Positions 43,691-55,852 of a stretch of DNA of 64,000 nt are shown here, in pieces (position 1 is the stretch's first letter; every line of letters starts with the position of its first letter). The notes below the pieces were generated by a model, which was given only the letters and a program-made list of their open reading frames with translations, ran no database searches and was not told where the DNA came from. Source of the DNA: Isoetes taiwanensis. Lineage: Eukaryota > Streptophyta > Lycopodiopsida > Isoetales > Isoetaceae. The stretch covers positions 1,360,001-1,424,000 of the forward strand of contig JAJEKV010000206.1 of assembly GCA_021234155.1 (NCBI GenBank), written 5' to 3'. The position numbers and the translations under genes were made by a program.

Positions 43691-44991
43691 CACAGGTAGA
43701 AGCTTCTATCTCTTTTTCCCTTGCACTAGTTCATGGAGCATTACTCCATTGAAGCATGTTTCTTTTGCAAATATTTCACGATGCGGATATTAGTGGCGGA
43801 TATTAGATGCAAATATGACACAGTGTGGATGTAGGAGGGAGTAGAGAAATTAGAGGTTAAAATGAGTCGGATGTGGAGGATTTATCCAGCTAAAATAACT
43901 TGCTATGAGTTTGAAAACTCCTTGTGGAGACTCAAGAATCTGAGTCCGCGGACAATAACAAGCTTGGTTGACTCTATTTTCCGGCTATTTTTTTGACAAA
44001 AAAATTTTGATTTTAAGAAAGAGTGCATATTGTGGTTTATCGGTGAGTATATTGTGTGAATCTCATTAACCAACTTTGGTATCAAGATCACGAGTTGAAA
44101 CCCCCATCTTCACCAACTCCTTCGGGCCTTCTTTGAGATGAGAACTTTGCTCGAGGTAAATTTTTACAAAGTTCTCATCTCACTCTGCTCCATTAGTTCT
44201 TGCAAGAGTGGGAGAGATTCCATTGAGAAATGGATCAACAAAAAAATAGCTTTAACTTTTCGGGAGAAAGACCTTGGCGTAAGTGAGATTGGCTTTTGAA
44301 GATTCAACCACTTATCTGAGACATGCGCCAAGGAGATTGAGAACGATGTAACTATGTTGTTACTTTCAAAAACTCTAAAGTTACTTAAGGTGTAATAATG
44401 GTCTCAATCCTAGTGTAAACCTTCATCTCAGCTGTGGCACAATGGTACAATCCAGGACGAGAAGTTTCGCATATGCCAAAAGGAAGCATGGCCCATCTGC
44501 AAAAGTATTCTTTGCCATGTGTTATGTGCTTATTCAAGGTTCTGCAACACTGCAACTGCCAAGGAGTTGGCACTAATTGAAAACGATCACATGTTCTTTT
44601 GATTCAAAGTAATATGTGTGTTGGGTTTTGTAAGAAAAGGTTAAGGTTCCTTTCTAATAAAAACTACAGAAGATTTAATAGGGTTCTTCCATTGTAGTTT
44701 CTTGGTAAGCTCTTTTTGTCGTCACAAGCTCCAAAAAGTGCTAAATACAATGTCGGCTAATTGTTAAGATCAAGCTTGGACGAGGCAACTCTAGTTTTTG
44801 ACATCAAGACATTGTGACTTGGACGTCTATTATTACAATTTATGGTCAATACAAGCAGGCTGAAGTACTTCAAATTATCAAACAAATGCATACAGAAGGA
44901 ATGCATACAGAAGAACGATGCTGGAGAGATCAAGGAAAACAAAATCTCAAGGTGATGAGAGTCTTGTGGACTGGGTGGACCCACCACCTGT
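43691..44991. other. No gene; one perfect hairpin
   Basis: GAGATGAGAACTTTG (44135-44149) and CAAAGTTCTCATCTC (44167-44181) form a perfect 15-bp stem with a 17-nt loop. No other feature recognised. Confidence 0.45.
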
Positions 44992-45047
44992 GGTATAAAT
45001 TTATACCGACGGGTTTTCATTTCAACCTTGTGGGGTATAAATTTATC
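44992..45047. repeat. Two further TATAAATTTATA palindromes
   Basis: GGTATAAATTTATACC at 44992-45007 and a truncated GGTATAAATTTATC at 45034-45047, 1.8 kb from the main cluster. Confidence 0.75.
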
Positions 45048-45128
45048 TACCATTAGACCGACTATTTCTTACTTGAAACATTCTCTGCAAATTGGCCGTG
45101 ACATGCCCTGTTATTTAAAGACCTTATA

Positions 45129-45222
45129 CAGATAGTGCTATGTAACAACTTTTGGTAACACTATTTAAAATGAATAGATAGTGCTATGTAACAACTTTTG
45201 GTAACACTATTTAATATGAATA
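45129..45222. repeat. 47-bp direct duplication
   Basis: GATAGTGCTATGTAACAACT plus TTTGGTAACACTATTTAA occurs twice head to tail with one or two differences. Confidence 0.85.
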
Positions 45223-45423
45223 CTTACTTCGAATGCTTTCTTCTCTGTTAAAAGTTTAAAGAATTTATTTCTGCTAAACGATGTTTTCTGCTACCGTGAG
45301 AGTATTCATGCACGCTTTGCAACACAACCTACTTCAATTGCATGTATTTTGGCAATGGAAATTCTATAGCTCCCGTGAAATTCTGCTTGACCCCCCTAAA
45401 TGGCTTCCTTCTTTTTTTGGTCC

Positions 45424-46021
45424 TGTTTGGGGTCCGGGCTCGGGATCGCCTGAGGGACAGATCTCTGTGAGATCCTTGAAGTCCGGCAGGGTAAATCCTG
45501 AGACACTCTTGTCACGCGGGATTTTTGCTAACAGAGGAAAGAACAAGAAAAACTCAGATAAAACAGCAATTGCAATACACAATGAAACACACAAGACACT
45601 TGTGGAGAACACGGCAATCCATTGATCAAAACAAGTGTACAATGAAGGCTCAAAGAAGCGCAACAAAGCGACGGTATATCGCTCTGTAGTGACACAAAAG
45701 AACACTCACGAACCCTTTTTGAAGGAGCAAAAATGCTACAATATATAGGAACACTGGAGTGGCCTACGGCCTGAATCTGATCCTCATCATGACAACGTGC
45801 TCCACTACTTGGGCACTGGGAATCCCCGGAGCTGTCCGGCCGTGCTAATTTGACAAGTAGTGGCCAGCAAGTGGGTCCTACCTTTGGGTCTTCTGCTTCT
45901 TGGAGGAGCTTTGACCCTTGGTGGCTCCTTGTGGATCCCTCTTCTTGGACACCGTGGCGGTGGGGCCTCGCCCTCATGCGGCAAGTATAGACTGTGTGCG
46001 CGGGCCTGCAATGGGCTAACA
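45424..46021 (-). repeat. 3' LTR of the gypsy element
   Basis: On the plus strand it runs TGTTTGGGGTCC ... GGGCTAACA, so TG...CA ends are kept. Long blocks (CAGATCTCTGTGAGATCCTT; GAAACACACAAGACACTTGT) are identical to the right LTR. Confidence 0.85.
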
Positions 46022-49000
46022 CTCCCCCCTACCAAACTACACTTATTGGCTAGAAAAGGGGGCATGAATTCCGGGGGTGGGAATCCTCGTTCATCTTTCT
46101 GATCTTGAATATAGAGATGAGGGAGGCTCAGCTTACTGTATTCACTGAGTGTTGTTCGTCTCTTTTCCAGATTTGCTTGAGTCCTGGATGCCAAACATTC
46201 GGCTGCTCCTATGAGAAAGCCTTCAGAAATCATGTTCTCCAGCGTGGCGTGGATCTCAGATGGAAGATTTGTGATCTCCATGTATAAGACAAGGTCCAAC
46301 CCGAACTTTCCAGCATTTGCATTGGGGTTACAAAAATGGATCTGGCACTTGCGTTTCTGCATACTCTGGAGTATGGTCATGAGTGCTGCACAGAATTCTG
46401 CTTGCCGAAATACAGATGGATCAGCTGAAGTTTTGGCCTTGGCAAGGAAGGTTACAAGACCAGAAATTGCATTCTGGGCGGTCTTCCACGAACACGCATT
46501 GGGCATGTATATCCAGTTGTTGGTGTTGTCCAAAGTCTCATCCTCACGCCATTTGCGTCTGCGGATGAAGCGTGGGTCCCAACGTTTGTCTGCTTTGCAA
46601 TTGCATTGGGTGTCCAATCGCATGTTCTTTGACCCCGGTAGTCCGAATTCTTGTCTCCATGCTGGGGAATTGACCTTGATCAGAGGTGGGCATCCAAAGC
46701 TTGCTAGTGTACTCGGTTGTTTGGGGGGTTGGTGCCGGTCATCCTGCATCTGTTCTTGGAATTCCAATAATATCTTCTCGGTAGTACGTTTGTGCTTGTC
46801 TCCCATGCTGCTTTGGAATGTACATGTCTTTCAGTCCGCAGTCTGTGGTCCCACTCATCGGGGAGGGCGTTACCATTTCAGACTCAGGTGTCGGTGCAAG
46901 GAAGCATAATGTTGTAAGAACAAGCGTGCAAGGTCAAGTTCTTGTTGAGTTGTATAGTGTCCGAAGGGGCGTGCCAAGTTCAGCTAGCCATAGCTCCACT
47001 TCTTTCGTAGAAGAGGCATGTATTGCGGGAGGTAACGGTTCAGAGAAATTTTGTATCTTGGAGGTACTTGTTCTTCTTGGTCAAAAGAACCTCGCTTGCT
47101 TTGTATCTCCTTTAAAGTTCTCGATGCGTTTATCGGATGAGCACGAGTAACATGTGCCGGTAGAAGTCGTGCATGACATAAGCCGGGGGCTATGGTTCCG
47201 AGAGCGAAATGGTCGAGATCCGCAACTTTTGTAGGATATCAAAATTAGCGAGAGCACAAAGTGTGCCTCGTTCGTGGACGAACATCAAGGGCCAATTTCG
47301 ATTCGATATCAGCTACGGTCGAGGGGGACTTGTGGTATCACCCCTGTTTTCTCGGCCGGAATAAAAGAAAATGTTTTTCCTTGCTTGCACATAGTCATGG
47401 TAACTGGCTGGCTTCGGATAGTCCAGGGGAATAGCAGAAGCAAGCTGATAGGTTTGTTCTGCTGTTTCTTCTGCATCATCTGTCTGCTCAGCTATCGGAA
47501 AGCGTATCTTGTAATCACGCAATGATATCTTGTTGCTTTCGGAGAGGCCTGGTGCAGTTAAAGTGACTTTGCGTGTGAGGTGTCGACTTGTCGGAGAAGT
47601 TGGGAATCGGAGGAGCTTGAAGTCGAGGAGTGGCTTGCAAGTCCGTTTTGAGTGCGACTATTTCAAAGCATCTGATGTGTTGTTGTGAGCTGGTCTAACT
47701 TGCCTTGGAGAGATGCGATGTGAGCATCCTATGATACGCAAGGTGGTTTTGAAAGTCGTGACCTTGGACTCAAGTATCAAGTTGGTCGCATCGAAGTGTC
47801 TTTGTTCTCGGTCAGAGTAGCATTATTCGTGACGACCAGATTGTTGTAGCGTGTCTCAAGATCAGTGTACTTGGTGTCGTTTTGTTGGAGGGACTCCTTG
47901 AGTTCCTTGACAATTTGCTGGGATTGATGAAGGGTTTCTCGATGGATCATGAATTGATTGTGCAAGGCTTCTTCTCACGGCCTCCTGAATACCCAAATCA
48001 GTCTTGATGTTGTGACTTGGCTTGGAGTTGGTCCACGGATTTCGTGTCGTGCCACAGTGGCTGCTATGAAGTTCCGGTGATGATCACGGAGGGCATCAAA
48101 GGCGGTGGACAACTTCTTGTGAGGTATCCACGGTGTGAGGAGGTGGATGGGATGGCTTTGGTCTGTCACCCTTGTTTATAGATCCTTGGTCATTGCTGTG
48201 AGTGTCCTTGTGAGTACTCGTGAGATCAATGGGAGTTTTGTTGTGCTGCTGCTGTTGTTTTTGCTGGTGCTGTTGAGTCTGAAAGTGGAATTGTTGCACA
48301 AGGTTAACTGGTGGTTGTTCTGGTGGTTGGTTATCAACAGAAGGAATAGGTTTTAGAGAATTGGAATTTACAGGAGGTGGAGACGGTGGTTGTGAAATAT
48401 TTCTGTCTGGAGTTGGCTGACGAGATTGATGGTTCTGCTGAGAAGGAGGAGAGTTTGGTTGAAGACCTTTCAAAGCATCAATAAGGTCAGGATGTTGGCT
48501 TGGTGGAGAAGGGGGCATGATGGCATGGCGTGGGGTCTGATGATTAATGAAAGCCTGGAAGTGGGCTCCCCATGGGGCATTCCGAGGAAGAGTTAGGATT
48601 TTTTTAAAGTCCGGTCAAGTTCTGTTGAAATCTCGTCACGGGGAGTTGAGTCAATTGATTTTTTGAGTGGTGTTGGTGAGGATATAGTACAGATGGTAGA
48701 AAACATCGTTAATAGAGGTATTCTTCATGGAGTAACCCAAAAATTTCCTCCAAAGAAACTTGGTAAAGGCATCATGTTGCTTTGGAAAGGTGGACAGCTT
48801 GGTTTGTGCAGCATTATAAGGAATAGAGCAGAATTTGGAAATATCATATTTACCAATGTCAAGGTAAGACAGAGAAAAGGCAGAGGCTATGGTTTGAGGG
48901 TTTAGGAGTATAGGGTTTCCATCGACTTGGGAGGCATATCCATCTTCTGCCTTCACCAGGTTAGCCACAAATTGCTGTAATTTGTTCTTGTTGGGAGCCG

Positions 49001-49169
49001 GGAGTTCCTGTTGCAGAAAATGAAACAATCCGGAACTCACCAGGAGGTTATAGGTGATGCCAGATGTGGGAGCTGGTGCAGATGAAGAAACGAACTTGAT
49101 ATTTTCGAATTGCGCTGGATCCATTGGTGCAGTCGCGTTGAGTGTTGAGTTCTTGGAGGTAGAAGCCAT
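45805..49169 (-). pseudogene. Extra coding region in env position
   Basis: Separate minus-strand frames follow the integrase. 49169-48651 (172 residues, MASTSKNSTLNATAPMDPAQ; PILLNPQTIASAFSLSYLDI; KNTSINDVFYHLYYIL) is globular. 48518-48096 is Pro/Gln-rich. 47965-47777 is a coiled coil (QQIVKELKESLQQNDTKYTD). 47522-47313 is acidic. 46806-45805 (333 residues, with a TSADPSVFRQAEFCAALMTI core) runs into the LTR. No signal peptide or membrane span is evident, so it does not look like an envelope. Plant gypsy elements of the Athila and related groups carry extra ORFs here; this one I cannot assign. Confidence 0.45.
46022..46031 (-). promoter_or_regulatory. Polypurine tract
   Basis: TAGGGGGGAG on the minus strand, directly followed by the LTR start TGTTAGCCC. 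It fixes the orientation and the LTR edge. Confidence 0.7.
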
Positions 49170-49564
49170 CTTGAAGGTCGAGGTCGCCGGAGTACGAAGT
49201 CGGAAGGACGGAGTGGAGTATGAGTGAAAAGTGAGGAGTGGAAGTGACGGTTGGGAAGGGTTTTTTTTTGAAGAGTCGTGGGAGACACGTGTCGAAAGAT
49301 CGTGACGATTGAGAATCTCAAGAGACAGCCTTCAGACCAAGATGCGTGAGAGTTCCTGGCGGGAGAATAAAACTTTAATGGCGGACGGTATTAACTGCTG
49401 GCAGTTGTCAGAATATTAAAAAGAGGAGAAAAAAGTTTGCGGTACAAAAAATATCGGTGGGGAATGATTTGGAATATCTGTGAGGTGACCTTTCGTGAAC
49501 AGCTGCTAGGGTTGGTATTCGCCTACAAATTGGAAGTTGGGTTCGACGAGAAGAACCAAAATTC

Positions 49565-49804
49565 GTGAAGATGGAGAACTCTGATAACAGCGGTCCGGTG
49601 AGCTTCCTTGGACCGGATTACATGCAAGATGGACGCGTCGTCTGTGGCGTCTGTGGAATCGCCCGGATCCCTATGGATCCTTGGTTGGAGGCAGCGGCCG
49701 TCAACCCGGGAGATGAACTCGATCGCCGGGAGGTGATCGTTGTTGGAGTGGTCGCAGCGGGGTGGGGCTTCCGCATCCTCCGAGTGGAGTGCCCCCCAGA
49801 GTAA
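49565..49804 (+). CDS. Antisense small ORF within the gypsy element
   Basis: A 79-residue frame, antisense to the element between integrase and the extra coding region, containing CGVCGIARIPMDPWLEAAAV. Composition is protein-like, but no homologue is recognised. Antisense ORFs are reported in some plant gypsy lineages. It may be chance. Confidence 0.2.
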   Translation: MKMENSDNSGPVSFLGPDYMQDGRVVCGVCGIARIPMDPWLEAAAVNPGDELDRREVIVVGVVAAGWGFRILRVECPPE

Positions 49805-50039
49805 AGGGCGAGTAGCAGCATGATAGGGGTTTTCCCAATTTTTGTTTAGTTTAGGACTTTTCGGGTGAAAAATCCCACAGCGAATTGTAGCCTTCGGGCA
49901 ATTTTGTACATAATAGAAAAGTGTTTCTCATAAATTTGTACAAGTGGTATCTTGTTGTAAATTTTGTTCTTGAGCTAAGGATGCTGCAGCAGGGGTTTGA
50001 AATTTCTTGAGTGAAATCCATTGACTAATGTAGGAAATG

Positions 50040-51111
50040 GAGTGCCATCAATTCTTGTAATTGTAAAACTCCAGGATGTGGTATCTCGGAAATTTTGTAT
50101 GGTCCCAGCCATCTGAGCTTGAGTTTGCCAGGATGTTGTTGATATCTCGAGTCGTAAAGAAGAACTAAGTCGCCAATTTGAAAAGTTTTGTTTTTGATGT
50201 GTTTGTCATGCCATTGTTTTTGTAGTTGTTTGCCTTGTTGAAGTCTAAGAAAAGCATCTCTTCGAAGTTCATCCAGTTGTTCCAGTTGATAAACTTCGTT
50301 CTTGCAAAAGCTGCGATGGATTATGTTACATTTGCTAACTGAAATTTGAGTGAGGGTAAAATGAACTCAAAAGGCATAAAGCCTCTTGGCCATACACAAG
50401 TCGAAAAGGTGTTTGACCGTTGCTACTTTGTATGTTGTATTGTAAGCCCATAAAAGCGTAGGTAACTTATCTTGCCAATCTTTTCTTGTAGGATCACAAA
50501 TCTTCTTGAATGTGGATAAGCACCTTGTTTGTGCTTTCAGCCAAAGCCATTACCACGGGGATAGTAAGGCGTGCTTTTTCTGTGATGAATGTGCAGATAG
50601 TTAGTGAGTTCAGCAATAGTGTGATTGATGAAATGAACTCCACGATCACTAACTAATTCTAAGGGACATCCAAATCGCGTGATGATGTTCTTGTAGAGAA
50701 CCTTAGCTGTACTAGCGGCCCGTGTTGTCGGAGGGCACTGCGCTTCCAGCCCATTTGGTTGCGTAGTCCGTGAAGACTAGAATGTAGCGTGCCCTAGTGT
50801 TGATTGCGGGTGGGTCCATGGGACCAACAAAATCCATACCCCATTTGGCAAAGGGGGGAGTGGCTATTGGCGTGGCGGCGAGGCGCCGCCACGGGCGTGG
50901 GTCTACCAAGCCTCTGACAAACATCACACGTGCGTGTGTATTTGTGAGCATCTTTGAAAAGCGTGGGCCAGTAATACCCAGCAAGGAGGAGTTTCCTTGC
51001 TGTGTTGTCTCCGCTGAAATGACCACTGCCAAGTCCTTCGTGGGCTTGTTTGACTAGATCAGGGACTTCGTGAGGAAGAACACATCGTCGAGCACATTGT
51101 CTTTGCCACAT
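50040..51111 (-). pseudogene. Gypsy integrase
   Basis: HHCC-type zinc finger: VKQAHEGLGSGHFSGDNTAR, YYWPTLFKDAHKYTRTCDVC. Catalytic core: WGMDFVGPMDPP with the first Asp, then ELVSDRGVHFINHTIAELTN with the second Asp and a downstream YPRGNG. A C-terminal GPYKI-like motif is near 50110. Several frameshifts. Confidence 0.75.
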
Positions 51112-51414
51112 TTATAGAGATGGCCAAGAACCATCGGTATAACTGCGTGCATGAAGGAATTGTTGTTTATGCAGAAGTTGTCTTTCCGGAGAGCGTGGGG
51201 TCACTTGGCGGGAGTGCGCCGTGAGGAGAAAGCGTTGATAGTCGTGGGTACCAATGAGGCGTGGCAAGTGACCAGAAGCTTGCTTGAGCATCAGGAAGGG
51301 CATCGTGAACTCCTTCAGAAGGGATCATCCGTGTGTATGCGTGAAAGATAGTCGGGGACCGTGGTGAGCTGGCCCCCGCCAGGAATAATTTCAAAGGGGC
51401 AAACTCTTGCAATA

Positions 51415-52765
51415 TCAATATCCATCGAGCAATTCGCCCGTGGGGTTTGGCTTATTGATTAAATATAGAAGAGCTTGATGATCCACATAAAAGCGAATTT
51501 GACTACCAAGAAGATAGTGTCGGCGTTGTACACAAAAGATAAGGCCAAGGGCTTCCCTTTCCGCGGGCGAATAGTTGCTTTCAGCCGGGATTGAGTTTTT
51601 TGGCTGGGCGATCGATGGGCTTGTCACGATTTGGTGCATACTCTTGAGCTAGAACAGCTCAATGTAAAAGCTGAAACATCAACATGGACATGGAATGGTT
51701 TGTCCCATTGAGGTGGTACTAGCATGCGGGGGCTTACGTGAGCTTGACTTTGAGTTCTTTAAAAGCTTGATTTGCATCGGATGTCCAAGTCCATGTGTAT
51801 GGATTTTCGGTCGGTTTGAATTGGATCGGCAATCGGTGCCAATGCGGAATAAAGGTGGCATAGAAGTTGACTTTGCCAAGAAAGGAACGTGTGTCCTTGA
51901 TGTTCGCAGGTGGATATGCTCGATGACACAAAGCTGATTTTTGTTTGGGTCCGTTGTAATGCCGTGTCGACTCACGATATGTCCCAGTACACCGGTGACC
52001 ACGAGAAGGTGCACTTTTCGGATTGAGGCTAATTCCAGATTCATCACGGCGTTGAAAAACTAGTTCAAGTTTTACCAAATGGTCCATAACGTGGGTGTAA
52101 GTGGAGAAGTCATCACGAAAGACTTGCGAGAAAGGGATGAACTTGCATGTACTCTTGAAAAACAAGCAAGCATAATGCGTTGAAATGTGGATGGTGAGTT
52201 TGACAATCCAAAAGGAGCGACTTTGTAAGCAAAGGTACCCCATGGAGTAGTGAAGGTAGTCTTTAGTTGATCTTCTTCTCGAATGGATATTTGATTATAA
52301 TAGGAGAAGCCGTCCATGAAGGAGTACATCTCGTGGCCTGCTACATCTTCCAACACTTGATCCGTGAAGGGAGAGGGAAATGATCCCTTTCCGTGGCTTG
52401 ATTGAGTTTTCTATAATCCACACAAAGCGAATTTTTCCATTATGTTTGAGGGCAATAACAATAGGACTTACCCATTCGAATGTTTGACCTCATAGATAAG
52501 TCCAAATAATCAAAAGCTTGTCAATTTCGGCTTTAACCTTTTCACGCGGTAGTTTGGGTTAAGCGGAATCGCATCGTTGCTAGATGGGTCTAGCATCTCG
52601 CTTGGTGGGAATCGAGAGTTGTCCCAATTCTTTCTTGATACCTCGGAGGTCTTTGTAGCTCCAAGCAAAGATGTGCTTGAAACGTTTGAATAGCGCAATG
52701 GCTTGCTCTGAATCTTTGGCGGAGGTCGCGTGCCAATCGGATTGGTTGATTTGTTCCAATATCAA
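51415..52765 (-). pseudogene. Gypsy reverse transcriptase and RNase H
   Basis: RT: SFMDGFSYYNQISIREEDQL, FGLSNSPSTFQRIMLACF, and the catalytic strand degraded to FRDDFSTYTHVMDHLVKLEL in a shifted frame (consensus Y-x-D-D). Connection: RHGITTDPNK. RNase H: YSPAEREALGLIFCVQRRHY, RFYVDHQALLYLINKPNPTG. The catalytic motifs survive, but the frame changes at least four times. Confidence 0.75.
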
Positions 52766-53049
52766 TTATGTCTACTGCAGGAGTTTGAATGTGTGGAATG
52801 ACTTGATCATCCTGAACAGTGTGGGCTGGCTCACAGAGTACGACAGGATGTTCATGTTGACCAATTTTGAAAAATAGTGGCGTGCCACTAGGAGTTGGTG
52901 TGGTGTCTTCTTGAACAGGAGGAGGAGCTGGGGGTACCGTCTCCTCATGTGGAACCAATGTGACGTTGTTACAAGGTGTCAAATAGGGGTCAACCAACCA
53001 GCGTTGCTATGCCTTTATCAATATCCATGTCTTCCCATGGTTGATTGTA

Positions 53050-54088
53050 TTACAGGTAAGCCGTGAGTGGCAAACCCTTGGCTTGTAACCGATAGGTGTT
53101 GCAAACTTGTTCAGAGTCTTTTTGCGATTCAGTGATCTCTGAAATGATCTGGCCCGTGGTCAGATCCATCGTCTTGATGAGCTTGCCATCTGTGATAACA
53201 AGTTGATCTGTGGCCCAGTAGTGAATGCTTTTAGCTTGTCTCAAAAAGGGTCGTCCTACTAACATTTCATAATCTCCCGGATCTTCTCCTGCTCTCCAAA
53301 CACCGAATTCCATGGTAAATTGTAGATCTCCAATATTGACTGGTATTGGTTGTGTAACTCCTTGTGGTCGCGTGATATGGCCATTCGCAAGCTTGATGTC
53401 ATAAGGGGCAGTATGGAGCTCCCTTATGCCCAATTGTCGTCTGAGATTATCTGTAATAAGATTGATTCTTACCGCCACCATCGATCTGAACATGGTGAAC
53501 AGCCTTTTGGCCCACGTGTGCATGCACCGTGGGTGTTGATGTGGCGACTGCATTAACAGGTAATACAGGTTTTGTAAAATGTGCTCGTAGTGCTGGACAT
53601 AGTTGTAGGATAGTCGTAAGGCTGAGAGGAATTTTGATTTTAGCAAGTTCTTGTTGAAGTTCAGGAGGGATTGCAGGTAGTTGTGGTGGATCCGTGGGTT
53701 GTTGTTGCTCAGCAATAGATGTCGCTACATTGTTGAGGAGGTCGACTTCAGCAGCAATGTTGAGTGGTGGTGTTGCAGATGTCGTGGCATTCGTGGTCGT
53801 GGCTCCCGATCGTGTGGTAGCATTGACAGACTTGAGTGCCTTACCTTCTGCACGTTCGATGAGTTGAAGCAGACTTTTGCGAAGTTTAGGTTGAACATGA
53901 GGAAGTAGTTGATCCAGATTGGGTGCAAAATGAACAGATTTGGTTGATGGCTCATTTGTATGTAATCGGTCGCAAAAACTTGGTGCAGGGGTGCTTATGG
54001 CGTGGGGAATGAGGGAGAACCTCAATCCAGTTGGAGGATTCAAGGCTGGTGTTGATTGCATGGTAAATTTCTTCTTGGAGTTGATCAT
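53050..54088 (-). pseudogene. Gypsy aspartic protease region
   Basis: VHVQIDGGGKNQSYYR holds the D-G-G form of the D-S/T-G active site; frame then shifts to LITDNLRRQLGIRELHTAPY, then ANGHITRPQGVTQPIPVNIG and YEMLVGRPFLRQ, the flap and ILGRPFL-like motifs of retroviral-type proteases. Confidence 0.65.
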
Positions 54089-55802
54089 CCAATTGTTTTT
54101 GAGTTGTTTCTTTGTTGGCGTGGTTGTTGTTGTGGTGGCCGTGGTGGCGTTTGAGGCTTAGGCGTGGGCCTTGCCTTCCTTTGGCTTCCCATACTTGAAA
54201 AGGTGTAAGACGCACTGTCGTGGTTTGATTGGTGCCAGGAATTTGTATTTGAACTTGAGGAAGTTGAGGACAATCGGCAGGCCCCGATGACCCCATTGGT
54301 CCGCAGTTGAAACATTGGGACTTGCTTGGATCAAAAGTGGAACGAGGAGGTCCACGTTGTGGTTCTTTGTTGTTCTTTGGGGTTGTTGTTGTTGTCGTAT
54401 GGGCTGTGCGGTATCCGTGGTTGAGTTTGCGTGGGTACCTTACGCACTTGGTGAACAAGACGATGTCGACACGGATTTGGTCGTGGATTTGTACATTCTT
54501 GATGGTGTGGTTCTCGCATGTTGCGGCGTTTGCAATGGATCATGCTATCCACGGAGTTACACTCATTCGCCGGGATGTCCCGATAATGGCAAATAGTACA
54601 CCAAATGTTATTTCTGGGGAACTGCCGTGGAGGGTCGAGGAAAAAGCGTGGGTGTAGCCGAGGGAAATGGGAGTATCGCGGGCTTGATCACCGCGTGAGG
54701 AAACATGAAAGAGTGATTGACTAATTCAATGGCTTCTTGTAATGTCTTGGGAAGCAAATACTCGAGTCATAAATCGGATGTGAGAGGGTAAGCCTTGAAG
54801 AAACCACACTAGAATTTGGCTTTGGGTTGGAAATTCCTTCAACTTGTTGACTAAGATCCGGCAATGGTCACGCAAAGTCTCGGCAGATTCTCCGGGTTCC
54901 GCTTGAGTGTGTTGAGGTCGTTCGCCGCTTGTTGATCATCCGCAAAGGGTGCCGTAATGGGAAAGAAAAGAGGTCTTCATGTGTATCCAATCTTGTTTCC
55001 AGTGGCTTTTGTTTGCCATCAGCCATTCGTGGGGTGCTCCACGCAGGGTCGTCGAAAAGATGTGGAATTTTAGTTTTGGATCGGAGTGACCATTGAGATC
55101 TGCAAGTGACTCAAATTCATCCATGTGAGCCTGAGCACTCTGGTCTATGTGTTTACCTTTATCATTTCCAAAGAGTGGATATTGGAGTTTTAAAGCATGT
55201 GTAGGAGTCGGCGCATGAATGGGTGTTTGCATTTGTGGAAAAGAAAAGACAGAATGTAGGTGTTGGTTGCTGCATAGGTACCGAAACTGGCATAGGTTGT
55301 GTGAGATTAGTAAAAAGAGGTACTGAAGCAGTTGTAGTGGGAACAAAGGTTGTGAGCCGGGCATGAATGAGCGGTGTGTGGGGAGCGATTAAAGGGAAGA
55401 CGGTAGGGGAATTGACAAAGGTGGAAGCGGTGGTACCGAAGTTCCTAAAGAAAGATTACCAATAGAGAAAACATTTTGCAGATGTTCCAGAGAAAATTGC
55501 GGTGGTTCTGTCAGATCTTGAGTTGGGGATTCCGGTGGAGTAAATTCAAAGGGCTGTGTTGCAGCCTCTGCATGATGTGGCGAACAGGGAACGGAACAAT
55601 GGCGACCTTCCGTGGGGGAGGTCGGTCCGGAAAGTTGTGCGTGGTGTAGGTGGAACAGTGCGCCTCGTGACACCGGAGAAGAGACAATCGAACCGAGTGT
55701 ATGTGGACATATTCGCTTGGGGAGGCGCCGAGATTCATGGCGACGGCGCCTTGACTCCATCCGGTGTTGAATATCGCGGGGAGTAAAGAAGGGATTGAAC
55801 AT
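53952..55802 (-). pseudogene. Gypsy gag and nucleocapsid
   Basis: The frame begins MFNPFFTPRDIQHRMESRRR just inside the 5' LTR. Capsid core: AHMDEFESLADLNGHSDPKL, FSTTLRGAPHEWLMANKSHW, HMKTSFLSHYG, then (shifted) LEYLLPKTLQEAIELVNHSF. Nucleocapsid: a Thr/basic stretch and a single zinc knuckle, CFNCGPMGSSGPADC, in which the His is not obvious. Confidence 0.65.
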
Positions 55803-55852
55803 GGTATCAATACGGCTTTTTCAGAAGTGAGCCCGACAACGAATTGGCCCGG

